From: Thelonectria olida
Taxonomy: Eukaryota; Ascomycota; Sordariomycetes; Hypocreales; Nectriaceae
DNA: 64,000 nucleotides
Reading direction: 5' to 3'
Assembly (NCBI GenBank): GCA_020736575.1
Contig: JAGPYM010000014.1
Span: 744,001 to 808,000 of the forward strand
The position numbers were made by a program, and so were the translations under genes. Within the stretch, counting starts at the first letter, position 1, and every line of letters begins with the position of its first letter. Shown piece by piece: positions 31,903 through 42,178 of the stretch. The notes beneath the pieces were generated by a model. That model did not search any database. It saw nothing but the letters and a program-made list of their open reading frames with translations, and had not been told where the DNA came from.

Positions 31903-32513
31903 GTTGAACTGAAAGGTTTGATGGACGAAGAACGAGTGGCTTGTCGCGATATCTGACGGCGATCGACCTCAGAGATCTGATATATCTAACTTCACTCCCG
32001 CGAACCATATCCCGATCCGCACAACCCCTCACTTCCAACGCCTCTATCCAAGCGATCTCGGATAGAGAAGGATATACAAGGTGACCGGAATCATATCCCG
32101 AACGGTTTATCATGACGATGATGAGGCTAACATAACGATTCTGGCAAAGTGGCGCCCGCAGTTGCTGCAGCTCAAGGTCACGCGGGCCGTTCATGCATTG
32201 ATGACGAACCAGGCACACAATCTGATATGGAGCCAACCAATAGATCAAACTTGAAAAATGGCGTTCGAGATACTTTGGATAGGCTACTATCGGTTCGATT
32301 AACTTGGGGGCTTGCCTATCCCGAGCATGTCGGACTGGAGATACCGATGGTCGGATCGCGATCCCGGCCTGAGATCCCGGCGCCCTATCGCGACGCCGAT
32401 CTAGATGCAATACATAAGGGAAAGTCCAGTTCTCTTCAGAAGGATCTAGTGTGTAGTAAGCAAACAAATTCTTTCTATACTCTTTGAAAAGCCGGCTTGT
32501 CATTATTCCCACC
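31903..32513. promoter_or_regulatory. Shared divergent promoter of proline dehydrogenase and P5C dehydrogenase
   Basis: 611 bp between the two start codons. Its P5CDH-proximal half contains a run of CGG/CCG dyads at 32330-32379. The PRODH-proximal half contains one imperfect CGG-N10-CGA. Co-regulation of the pair is expected from layout and from the known prn and PUT systems. Confidence 0.6.
32330..32380. promoter_or_regulatory. Cluster of three CGG-N9/N10-CCG dyads (Put3/PrnA-like operator candidate)
   Basis: Dyads: CGG-N10-CCG at 32331-32346 (flanked as TCGG...CCGA), CGG-N9-CCG at 32352-32366, and CGG-N9-CCG at 32365-32379 sharing bases with the previous one. The run ends 135 bases before the P5CDH start. 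Yeast Put3 binds CGG-N10-CCG upstream of the same two pathway genes. Recognition by the local Zn2Cys6 protein is inference. Confidence 0.5.
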
Positions 32514-34345
32514 ATGCAGAGATCACGATTTGCTCGTCGCGTCCAGGTGGCAGATTTGAGCGCTGCTTGTGGCATCACTAAGACAAGCCCAGCGCTTCGA
32601 AGATGCCTGACTTTGTGGCGCCCTCCCAAGTTTGAGAATGAGAAATTTGTACAAGCTTCGACAGTTGTTTGGATGCTCACATTAACTAATGCTGGACTAT
32701 AGCTCAACTACGCCAAGGGTTCGCCTGAGAGGGCAGAACTAGAAAAGACTTTGAAGAAGCTCAAGAGCTCGCTGCCAGTAAAAGTTCCCATTTCTATCAA
32801 CGGAGCATCTGTGAGTACATCTTCCAATTATCTACAACTATCGACTAACAATGCCACCAGGTCGAGACTCTCCAAAGCCGGAAGCAAGAGAATCCTTCCG
32901 ACCACAAGCAAATCGTGGCAGACTATGCAATTGCCACTCCTGATCAGGTCAACGCTGCCATCGACGCGGCTTTGAAGGCGAAGCCCGCTTGGGAGGCCAT
33001 GCCGTTTGAAGACCGAGCGGCCATCTTTCTCCGCGCCTCCGAGCTCATCGCCGGGAAGTATCGTTCGGACATTGTCGCCAGCACCATGATCGGACAAGGC
33101 AAGAACGTCTGGCAAGCTGAGGTTGAAGCGCCCAGCGAGACGGTGGATTTCTTCCGCTACTACATCCAAGAGGCCTGGTCGCTGTTTTCTCAGCAGCCCA
33201 CGGAGCAGCCGTTCGGCCAGTGGAATAAGATGGAGTATCGTCCCCTCGAGGGTTTCGTCTACGCCATAGCTCCCTTCAACTTTACGGCGTTGGGTGCTAC
33301 TCTCATCGGCCCTGCTGCGCTTATGGGTAACGTGGTTATCTGGAAGCCTTCCGACTCTGCTCTTCACTCGGCCTATCTGTTGTATCAGATTCTCGTGGAG
33401 GCTGGTCTTCCCAAAGATGTTATTCAGTTCTTGCCTGGAGATGCTGAGGAGGTTACCAACACTGTTCTCAAGAGACCTGAGTTTGGCGCGTTGTCCTTCA
33501 TTGGCTCGACGCAGGTCTTCAAGGGTCTCCAGAAGAAGATTGGAAACGCAGTTGGGGACGGAGTCTACAACTCTTATCCGCGAGTGGTTGGCGAGACTGG
33601 GGGCAAGAACTGGCATGTTGTTCACCCATCCGCCAACGTCAAGAGTGCTGCGTACAACACCATTCGCGCGGCCTTTGAGTATCAGGGTCAGAAATGCTCT
33701 GCCAACTCTCGATTGTATGTTGCTGAATCAGTTTGGCCTGAGTTCAAGAAGCACTTACAGGAGGAGATCCCTAAGCTCAAGGTCGGGAACGCGGAGAACT
33801 TTGATAGCTTCATCACGCCTGTCATCCATGAGAGATCGTTTGACAAGTTGAACAAAGTCATCGAGGATGCCAAGGCCGATCCTGAACTGGAACTGATTAC
33901 CGGCGGAAAGGCCTCTAAGAAGGAAGGCTACTTTGTTCATCCAACAGTCTACCAGACCACCAATCCCCACCACGACATCATGAAGAATGAGTTTTTCGGC
34001 CCCATCCTCGGCGTGTATGTCTTCCCTGACGCAAAGTGGGAGGAGACGCTGAAGACAATCGACACCACGTCCCGCTATGCCCTCACCGGCAGCATCTTCG
34101 CCAAGGACCCTTACGCCTCGCGACAGGCCCAGACGATCTTGAAGCACGCTGCTGGGATGCTCTACATAAACACAAAGTGCACTGGTTCCATCGTGGCTCA
34201 GCAACCGTTCGGCGGTAGTCGTGACTCGGGCACCAACGACAAGACCGGTACTATGGCGCATCTGCAGCGATTTGTTAGTGTGCGGTCAATCAAGGAGGAC
34301 TTTAATGACCTCGAAACTATTACGTACCCTTCCAACGAGGTATAG
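32514..34345 (+). CDS. prnC/PUT2-like: Delta-1-pyrroline-5-carboxylate dehydrogenase, mitochondrial, 575 aa
   Basis: NAD-dependent aldehyde dehydrogenase converting P5C/glutamate semialdehyde to glutamate, the second step of proline use. Exons 32514-32648, 32703-32810, 32861-34345, all phase 0. The N-terminus (MQRSRFARRV) is Arg-rich as in a mitochondrial targeting peptide. Family motifs: KFENEKF|LNYAKGS, PFNFTALGATLIGPAAL (cofactor loop), FIGSTQVF, GETGGKN with the general-base Glu (about residue 326), EYQGQKCSANSRLYV with catalytic Cys at about 360, and GGSRDSGTNDK near the C-terminus. Length is normal. The divergent promoter is shared with proline dehydrogenase. Confidence 0.96.
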
Positions 34346-34543
34346 AAAGTTGAAGCAAAAGTTGTTAGATGAGTCGTACATGAAACGATAATTTTCACTG
34401 CTCTTATGGCGGGGATTAATACATAAACACATAAAGGTCATAAAAGAGAAAGAAAAGCGCAATGCCATTGCCAAGGGGATAACTTGCATGCAGAAGTAGC
34501 ATTGATGTCTTGCTAATGCTGGATTATGCCTCCCTCAATTGCC

Positions 34544-35057
34544 TCAATTGGGAAGCAATGCCTTGACTGTAATCTCAATATGCAATGTTGGGAAGACCAA
34601 TGCCTTCACTTCCACTCCAGTCCATGCAGGTTTCGTCTTCCTTAGGAACCTCTTAGCAATCGGAATCACTGTTTCTGCGATTCCCTTGCCATCTTTCGCA
34701 ACCTCGAACGTTTGCACCTACGAAGCAGTCCGTCAGGATCTTATTAGACGTGGTGCCATCGAGAGAGGGCGTTCTCGATCCGTTTCTTACCTCGTATACG
34801 TATTCCCATGCATCATCGCCGAGCCCTGCAGCTTTAAGACTGCGCTTAACGTGCTCAAAGGCTTCGGTAACCTCGTCTTCAAGGCTTGCGGGCACCGATC
34901 CGTCGTCTCTGATTCCTAGCTGACCTCCTACAACCACTGTTCGGGCGTTTGGAGGCAAGATGACTGCATGAGAAATGCCAAAGCTCTCTGCAGCGGCCTC
35001 GCCACCTGGCCAGTTGGCGAATTTTACGCCGAGGGCTTCAAGTTTGGACGCTGACAT
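34544..35057 (-). CDS. RidA/YjgF-family enamine-imine deaminase, 146 aa
   Basis: Small trimeric-barrel protein of the RidA superfamily. Characterised members hydrolyse reactive enamine or imine intermediates formed by PLP enzymes and amino-acid oxidation. Exons 35057-34791 and 34717-34544; the intron 34790-34718 starts GTAAGA and ends TTCGTAG, joining VYE to VQTFEV. Visible features: ISHAVILPPNARTVVVGGQLGIRDDG-type strand order, SLEDEVTEAFEHVKRSLKAAGL, and C-terminal KPAWTGVEVKAL then HIEITVKALL. The usual substrate-binding Arg position near the C-terminus is not obvious, so this may be a divergent RidA subgroup. It converges with P5CDH (198 bp between stops), so a role in proline or imino-acid metabolism is plausible by location. 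Confidence 0.86.
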
Positions 35058-36102
35058 GGTGTGAAAGAGCGGGTTGAAATGCTGCTTTGAGACTCGGGTT
35101 GTTCTCTGGTTGCTGAGCCTAGAAGACGAGTCGAGACCTGACCTATTTCAAAAAGGAGAACAAGACGTATTAATTCGGCTTGTAGTCTAAGTGCTCATGT
35201 CTCTCGCATTAGACGGGATCATTTACTTTACATGCATTGATGAACGGGAAACGACACCGTAGGGGATTAGTGGCCTGAGTGCGTTAGCATTGCCGAGTGC
35301 AGCCGTTCATCAACTGAACAATCACTGGCGCACGACGCGTCACATCCGTTAAACTTCTGTGTTAATGCTATTCCTGTCTGGTGGTAGCTCCAGATGCCGG
35401 ATCAACGTCTCATTAGTCGAGTATTTCCGCTGAGGGGTACGACTATTTACCATCATTGGATGCTAGCCTTCATGGCACGCTGTAGGCGAGTGCACCGGAA
35501 ACGTTTTCCTTTATCAATCATGGCAATAAAGGTAACAAGCCTTGAACTAGGTTAGAAGGCCAAATTGGAACATTCTCTCGTATACTCTGACGGCTAGGTA
35601 TGTGACACGTTTATGCCTTGTCCCTGCCACATGCCAATTTCTAGTTTTATATAGCGTACCTGAATGCCACCTCGGAATCTCGGGAAAGTTTCCGCTCTGC
35701 AAAATAGTGCTGGCCATTATCGTCCTCACTTTGCTGCACTGTCGATGTGTTTGCCGAAATTGCGGGCTTAAGTTTGAAGATAGGATGAATACCACCTAGT
35801 CGAAAGAGATCAGTATGCTACAGATGCACAGTGCCTGGAGTTTATCTCGCTACGTGACACCTCAACCAATCTGGCTAGCTCTCCCCAGGTTTCTGCACTC
35901 TTCGCGTTGCATTTGATAGACATGGGTATGAAGTTCGCCAGCAGCATGCTCGATAAATAAACAGCCACTCGATCTCGGCCCCGAGCTCTCCATCTGCCGG
36001 GAATCTACTTGCAGAATCCAGCATCTTCTCTCTCGCCTAGACTTTACATCTGCTTCTTGAATTGAGCGACAAGCCACCAAATCTCAACACGAACAACAAA
36101 AA
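35058..36102. other. Divergent intergenic region, RidA / APC permease
   Basis: About 1 kb without a supported gene. It holds a CGG-N9-CCG dyad at 35245-35259 (188 bp upstream of the RidA start) and a near-perfect palindrome CGGGAAAGTTTCCG at 35681-35694 (CGG-N8-CCG) on the permease side. Confidence 0.5.
35245..35259. promoter_or_regulatory. CGG-N9-CCG dyad upstream of RidA
   Basis: Same half-sites and spacing as dyads at 28660, 28754 and 32352-32379. A single copy could occur by chance; it is listed because of its position next to the proline genes. Confidence 0.3.
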
Positions 36103-37843
36103 ATGGCGGACCAAGCAAGCATCGCCCAAGATGTCCCAACCGAGAAGGGCATGGAGAGCTTGGATAAAGATGCCCTCGAGCTCGAACATCTCGGCGTCCA
36201 GCCATCCAAGATGAAGCGAAACTTCAACGTATGGTCTCTGCTCTTCATGTCCTTCTGCACCAGCGTCACTTGGGAAGCCATCTCGTCCACCATGGCGCAG
36301 GCTCTCACGTCCGGCGGCAGCTCTAGTCTTGTCTGGGGCTACGTCGCCGCCGCCCTGGGAGCTATGTTGATTGTGCTCTGCATGGCAGAGTACTCCAGCA
36401 TGATCCCAACAGCCGGCGGCCAGTACCACTATGTTGCTGAGCTCGCGCCGTTGAAGTTTCGGCGAGTCTTTTCCTGGTACGCCTGTTGGATCACCATGAT
36501 CGGATGGATCCTTTGCGCGACGGCCGGCATATTCGCGACCGCGATGCAGATTCAGTCCTGGGCGATTCTCTTTTCCACTGATTACGAGTACGAGAGGTGG
36601 CACACGAGTTTGGTATGTCGACGATGTATTCTCTTCAACTAATTCTGAGCTACCGCTGACGAGCATTTTGCTTTTAGATCGTCATCGCGCTCACGACCTA
36701 CTACATGCTGTTCTCAATTTTCCAACTCAAGTACCTGCACTATCTCTTGTTCGTTGCCATGTTTGCACACGTCTTTGGCTACTTTGCCACGTCAATCTAC
36801 CTGCTCGTACACGTTGAAAACAAGAATTTTGCGTCGTATGTCTTTACCGACTTTGCAAACCTCAGTGGCTGGAACAACTCGGGAGTAAGCATCCAATTGT
36901 GATAGAAATGGTCAGTATCTGCAGGGAATTCTAATATTCTACCTAGGTCAGCTGGTCGATTGGGCTGCTCTCCTCTGCCATTGGCTTCGTCAACTGGGAC
37001 AGCTCTCTTCATATGGCTGAAGAAATGAAAAATGCTTCTCGCGACCTTCCACGAACGAGTGAGTGCTGAAACTGCAAGATGCGGCATGATTCGAGTAGAG
37101 GCTAACGATTTGCTTTAGTCTTGGCTACTATTTCTGTGAGTGGCGTGGTGACTTTCCCCTGGGTGATTGCAGTTGCCTTTTGCATCACCGACATTCAAGG
37201 CGTGCTGAGCGGCCCAGTTGGACTCATCAGTCCAATGGCCCAGCTTTACTACAATGTCTCCGGCGGCAGCCGTGCCGTGACAATTGGCATGACCAGTTTC
37301 CTCCCGATCCTTGGCTTCTGCGGAACAGGGTCCAGCATCATGTCGTCGACCTCCCGAGTCGTGTGGGCGTTTGCGCGAGACGGCGGCTTGCCTGAGCGGT
37401 TTGCACGGATTGGAGATCGTACAAGGGCCCCTACGGCGGCGCTCGTGTTGACCTGGGGCATCATTTGCGCCATCAGTCTCATCTATGTCGGGAATGCTAC
37501 CGCTTACTACGGCATCTCCTCCGCCTGCACGGTTGCGCTCATCATCTCGTACGCATTTCCTCTGCTCATTAATGCCGTTTGGGGGTTTCAGCACTGCACG
37601 ATTTCTCGTCGTGGATTCACTCTTGGTCGACTCCATCGTCCTGTCGCAGTGGCTGCGCTTGTTTGGTGCATCTACATTTCAATCTTTCTCTGCTTCCCAG
37701 TTTATCAACCTGTCACTAAGGATAACATGAATTACGCGTCGGTTGTATTGATGGGAGGGATTGGTATTGCTGCTGTGAGCTGGTTTACATATGGAAAGTC
37801 GCGATACGTTGGTGTCACGCAGAGTCTGGAGGGTCAGCTTTAG
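36103..37843 (+). CDS. APC-superfamily amino acid/GABA/choline-type permease, 517 aa
   Basis: Plasma-membrane transporter of the amino acid/choline (ACT) family, 12 predicted helices. Exons 36103-36612, 36678-36884, 36947-37058, 37119-37843; phases fit. Features: cytosolic N-terminus with DALELEHLGVQPSKMKRNFN, first helix LLFMSFCTSVTWEAISS, TAGGQYHYVAELAP (family signature after helix 3), GFVNWDSSLHMAEEMKNASRDLPR (eighth-helix block) and SSTSRVVWAFARDGGLP. It resembles GABA or choline permeases more than PrnB/Put4-type proline permeases. Position beside the proline genes suggests uptake of a proline-related amino acid, but the substrate cannot be read from sequence. Confidence 0.92.
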
Positions 37844-38340
37844 GTGCTGCGACTGTTGTAACTCGTTTGTTAGCTTATTGCAGTAATGCTTTGAGAGTGG
37901 AATTGATACTGAGAGTATTGCAAGCCGAAAAGAACCCGCCGTCGGAGTGTGAAGGTCCTCGCTATCACCCTTGCACATCCAATGAACCACTGACTCGGTC
38001 ATGGAAAGCGTAATAGGCATCTGCCGGTTCGTCCAAGAACTCCGTCTCATTGATAGTGAGTGCGGGGAAGCGAGTGCAAGCATGACCATCTCAGCTAGCG
38101 TTGGACAACCAAAGCCATTGTCCGTTCCCCTCTTCTGATCGATCAGTCTGAACCCCTGCTGTGGTGATAGGGAATTATCCCCGCTGAATTAACCCCTCTA
38201 CATCTACGGATAGATGGCACTTCATTTATATTCCGAACTTTCCGATTGTGCTGTTTCTTTTCGCAGTTTTCGACTTGCTATGCGAGATCCTAAACTCTGC
38301 ATTTCCTCACCTTGCCTCTCTTCAGCCACTGCGTCTGAAG
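37844..38340. other. Intergenic, permease 3' flank and P450 promoter
   Basis: No gene supported. An in-frame ATG at 38248 could extend the P450 by 31 residues, but the membrane anchor starts after the ATG at 38341. Confidence 0.5.
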
Positions 38341-39910
38341 ATGGCTCTCTCAACGACCATTGTCAATTCCATTCGGGAATACTTCCACTACGCCATTCCC
38401 TGCCTTATAATCCTCTATTTCATATCCAACCGCTATCAAAAGCGCCTTCATCGAGTCCCAGGCCCGTGGGTCAATTCCATTTCCACGCTGCCGCGCATTT
38501 GGTCTGTTTATCGAGGCCAACACCATCTTGATGACCTCAAACTACACGCCAAGTATGGCAAGATTGTCCGAGTCGCACCGAATCTTGTCTCTGTCGCAGA
38601 TACAAACGAGATCAACCAACTGTACGGCATCACAACAAAATTTGTGAAGTCACCGTTCTATGATCTCTCAGCCGTTTACGATGAAGATGGTCTGGTTCCA
38701 GACCCATTCGTCATTCGAAAAGACAAAGCACTGCATTCGCGCATGAAGAGGAACGCAGCCAATGCCTATAGCCTGAATGGTTTGATCCAATTTGAGCCTT
38801 GGGTCGATCCTGTCGTCAATCGGCTTCTGGATATTCTCGACGAGCATGCGCATGCGAATGCTATCTGCGATCTTGGAGAGCTCTTAAAACGCTTCGCTAT
38901 GGATGCCGTGTGCAGCTTGACATTCGGCAGCGACTTTGGATACTTGGAAAAGGGCGATGAGCTGAACTTCTTTAAGAGTATTGACCTCTTTACTGCCTAC
39001 ATGTCAATTGTGAGTCCTTTGTCCCGATATACACTCGTACAGTGCTGACTTTATTCTCGTGCTACAGTTTGGACATGTGGCCTGGCTTCATCCATATCTT
39101 CTGGGCAACTCCAAGGTGGCTCAACTGGCTACGCGAGGCGACACTTCTTCCCAAGCCATGATCAAGATTACCTCGCAGGAACTGCAGAAATTCAGAACAT
39201 CTCCTCCAGCTGAAGGGGATGCCATGACATTTCTCAGTCGATTGGCACTGAACCAGAGTTCGAGCCCGAAGACGATTGACGATCGTGAAATCATTACTCA
39301 CGCTTTCGGGAACGTGTCTGCTGGCGCCGATACGACGGCAATTGCTATGCGAGCGATTGTGTACTACGTCGTCGCGAATAGGGACGTCTACAGGAGATTA
39401 TGCACCGAAATCAGGGAGAAAATCGAGGAGCCTGTCCGTTTCCAAGCCGCCTACAGTCTCCCATACCTGAAGGCCGTGGTTCAAGAAGCCATGCGCCTAC
39501 ACCCATCTGTCGGACAAGTCCTTGGTCGCACAGTCCCTACGGGAGGAGCGATTGTAGGCGGCTATCAAGTTGGTTCTGGTGCCGAAGTTGGCATGTCCCC
39601 CTGGGTTCTTCACCGCGATCCGGTCGTCTTCCCAAGCCCAGACGCATTCAAGCCTGAGCGATGGATTCTTGGGGAGGGCTGCCGCGACGAAGACCATTTG
39701 CGTGCGATGAACAGGTCGTTCTTTGCCTTTGGACACGGTTCGCACACGTGCAGCGGAAAGCACATTAGCATCATGGAGATTACCAAACTCATCCCTACGC
39801 TGCTGCTGAGATATGATCTGGAATCGGTTGGTGATGGAGAGAGCTACAAGTTTACGAATTGGTGGTTTACGTCCCAGCACGAGTTGCGAGTCAAGATTAG
39901 TCGTCGATAG
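38341..39910 (+). CDS. Cytochrome P450 monooxygenase, pisatin-demethylase-like group, 503 aa
   Basis: ER-anchored haem monooxygenase. Exons 38341-39009 and 39068-39910, joined in phase 0 (AYMSI|FGHVAW). N-terminal anchor at about residues 18-32, then a basic/proline stretch HRVPGPW. I-helix GADTTAIA, K-helix EAMR (ExxR), PERW, and the haem loop FAFGHGSHTCSGKH with ligand Cys at about 451. The position normally occupied by the haem-propionate Arg two residues before Cys is His (CAC codon at 39743-39745). Overall it is closest in pattern to fungal pisatin demethylase and benzoate-type P450s. Substrate unknown. Neighbouring oxidative enzymes suggest a common pathway. Confidence 0.9.
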
Positions 39911-40503
39911 GTACTTGAATTGATTTGCGGAATGATCCCCATCATCTCAATCTTCTAGCCACTGCGTCCTGTGAGGTGCTTACCGTGCTACGCCTTGATC
40001 GACCGACCATAAGAGACTCGGCATGTGGGGGACCCCGTCCCGACTGAAATTAATGTCATCACGGTGTGCACTCCGAACTAACTAGGACTTCAGACATATA
40101 GCGGCAGCCATTGATCTGGGGAACAGTCCTGATCACGGAACGTCGGAATGCACGAATTAACCCTTAGATATTCCTTAGCCGCAAGCTGCCGATATGACAA
40201 GCCCCGTAGGCGACTTTGAGATATGGTTGAGCCAATGGCATAAATGTCCGCTCATCAACCAAGTTGCTTACCCCTCATCTTGGAGATAATTATCGAAATA
40301 ATCAAGAACATCTGACCCAGCCATCTCGCTAGCGCATGCTTGTTCGAATCCCGCGGATCCCGAGATGTCGCTAGCTAGCTTCATAATTCATTAATACCTT
40401 GGCAGTACCTTGCTATCGAACCGAATTAGGAAGAGCATCAGCCTTCGACAACCAACCAGAACCTTGACATCTCCCATCCTCAACAAGGTACAAACATCCA
40501 GCA
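39911..40503. other. Intergenic, promoter of FAD monooxygenase
   Basis: No gene supported. It contains CGG-N8-CCG with a GTGCAC core at 40062-40075. Confidence 0.45.
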
Positions 40504-41974
40504 ATGGCCTCTAACCTGCACATCGTCATCGTCGGTGCTGGCTTCGCTGGCCTCACTGCAGCCATTGAATGTCGACACCGTGGCATGCAAGTCACTCTCT
40601 TGGAGAGCTACCCAACAAGTCGCAACTACGGAGACATCTTGGACTTCTCGCCCAATGGTGGCTTGCACTTTGAGCGATGGGACAACGGCAGCGTTGCACG
40701 TGAGCTCATTAAAGTCTGCCTCAACGACACTGATCAGTTCGAATACTTTAAATATGATGGCGAGAAAGTGTTGGAAGAGCCCTTCTTGTTGAAACAGGAG
40801 CATTACTATCGCATGCTCGGTGGGCATCGCGGAGAGATGCACGAGATTGTGTGCAACTACGCCACCAAGATCGGCGTCAACATGCGTTTCGGAGAGAAGG
40901 TCGTTGGGTACATCGACACCGACAACGAACTGGCAGTTTTGACTTCAGACGGCACCAAATACGTTGCGGACGTCGTCGTTGCGTCTGATGGGCCGAAGTC
41001 ACTGGGCCGTACTCAGATCCTGGGGCTGCCAGAGACAAAGGTCAACAGCGGATATGCCATTTACCGCGCCCATTGCAAGATCAGTGATGAGCATCGCAAC
41101 CATCCCTTGATCGGACCACTCTGTCGCAAGAGCCCCAACTTTACCGGTATGTGGGTTGGCAAAGACCTTCACATGATTATATATACCTGGAAAGAAGGTC
41201 AAGACATGGCTTGGGTCTTTACTCACAAGGTGCGTCAGTCAGAGAGGGCCTTTGAGGCGAGGGGCATCCATCACCATTCGATTGTCTGACATTTGGTAGG
41301 ATGACGATGACATTAACGAGTCCTGGTCCTTTCCGGGCAAAATTGACGATGCCATGGCTTACCTTGATGAAGCCAGGTTTGCCGAGATTTGCAAGGAAGT
41401 CGTCCGCCACACCCCAGAAGACAAGATCATCGACTATAAGCTCGTCTGGAGAGAGCCCATCAAGACTTGGTTGGGCAAGAACAAGCGTAGTCTCGTGATC
41501 GGCGACGCTGCCCACTGTCACCTCCCAACCTCTGCTCAAGGCGGCTGCCAAGCGGTCGAGGACGGTGTCGTGCTCGCTGTTTGTCTCGAAAAGGCAGCGG
41601 GCGATGTTCCTCTTGCGCTTCAAGTGTTTGAGCGAATCCGCTTCAACCGATCGCACGTCATTCACGAATCGTCAATTACGGCGCGCGATGATATGCACTA
41701 CATCGACTGGGAGTCAGATTTCATCAAGGAACACCCCGAAACGCTCAACATTCCTCGCATGGCTTGGGTGATTGACTTTGACGCAAAGACTGATGCTGAG
41801 AAGCACTTTGATCGACTGGCAGCAGATGTCAAGAGCGGGAAAAAGGGCACGATTGAGGAGTTGTCGCTGCCGGCTACCGGGACGTTTAGCTTGGAGGCGA
41901 GAGACTACCTCAAGGAGTCGCCGCATGAGGAGCCGGCTCAGCAGGCTGCTGTGGTGCCTACTGCAGTGGCATAG
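40504..41974 (+). CDS. FAD-dependent monooxygenase, salicylate-hydroxylase type, 466 aa
   Basis: Class A flavin monooxygenase for hydroxylation of an aromatic or related substrate. Exons 40504-41229 and 41300-41974 (FTHK|DDDDINE, phase 0). FAD-binding GAGFAG at residues 12-17 with the following Glu (LLES), the middle motif ASDGPKS at about 162, and GDAAHCHLPTSAQGGCQAVEDG at about 310. The Ala/Glu-rich C-terminus (EEPAQQAAVVPTAVA) has no peroxisomal SKL-like signal. It is a different subfamily from the intronless TetX-like gene at 17 kb. It is transcribed in the same direction as the P450 upstream and converges with the SDR gene. Confidence 0.92.
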
Positions 41975-42178
41975 AGTAGGTATCTACATACCTAGATTGT
42001 GGTAGTTAAGCCAAATCGTGATTCTCGTCTTTACTTAATAAGTTGTGATTGTTGGAGCAGACTCGATGTCAATGTCCGAAAAGATAGCGCCTTGAATTAT
42101 TGTCGATTTATTTGTTATTTATTCATGTTTACCGTCTCTATATCCCCATAATCCCCATATAGTTTCTTCCCAAAACCT

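Noticed and set aside
40341..40362. GTTCGAATCCCGCGG, tRNA-like
   Set aside because: The stem around the loop does not pair and no upstream arms exist.
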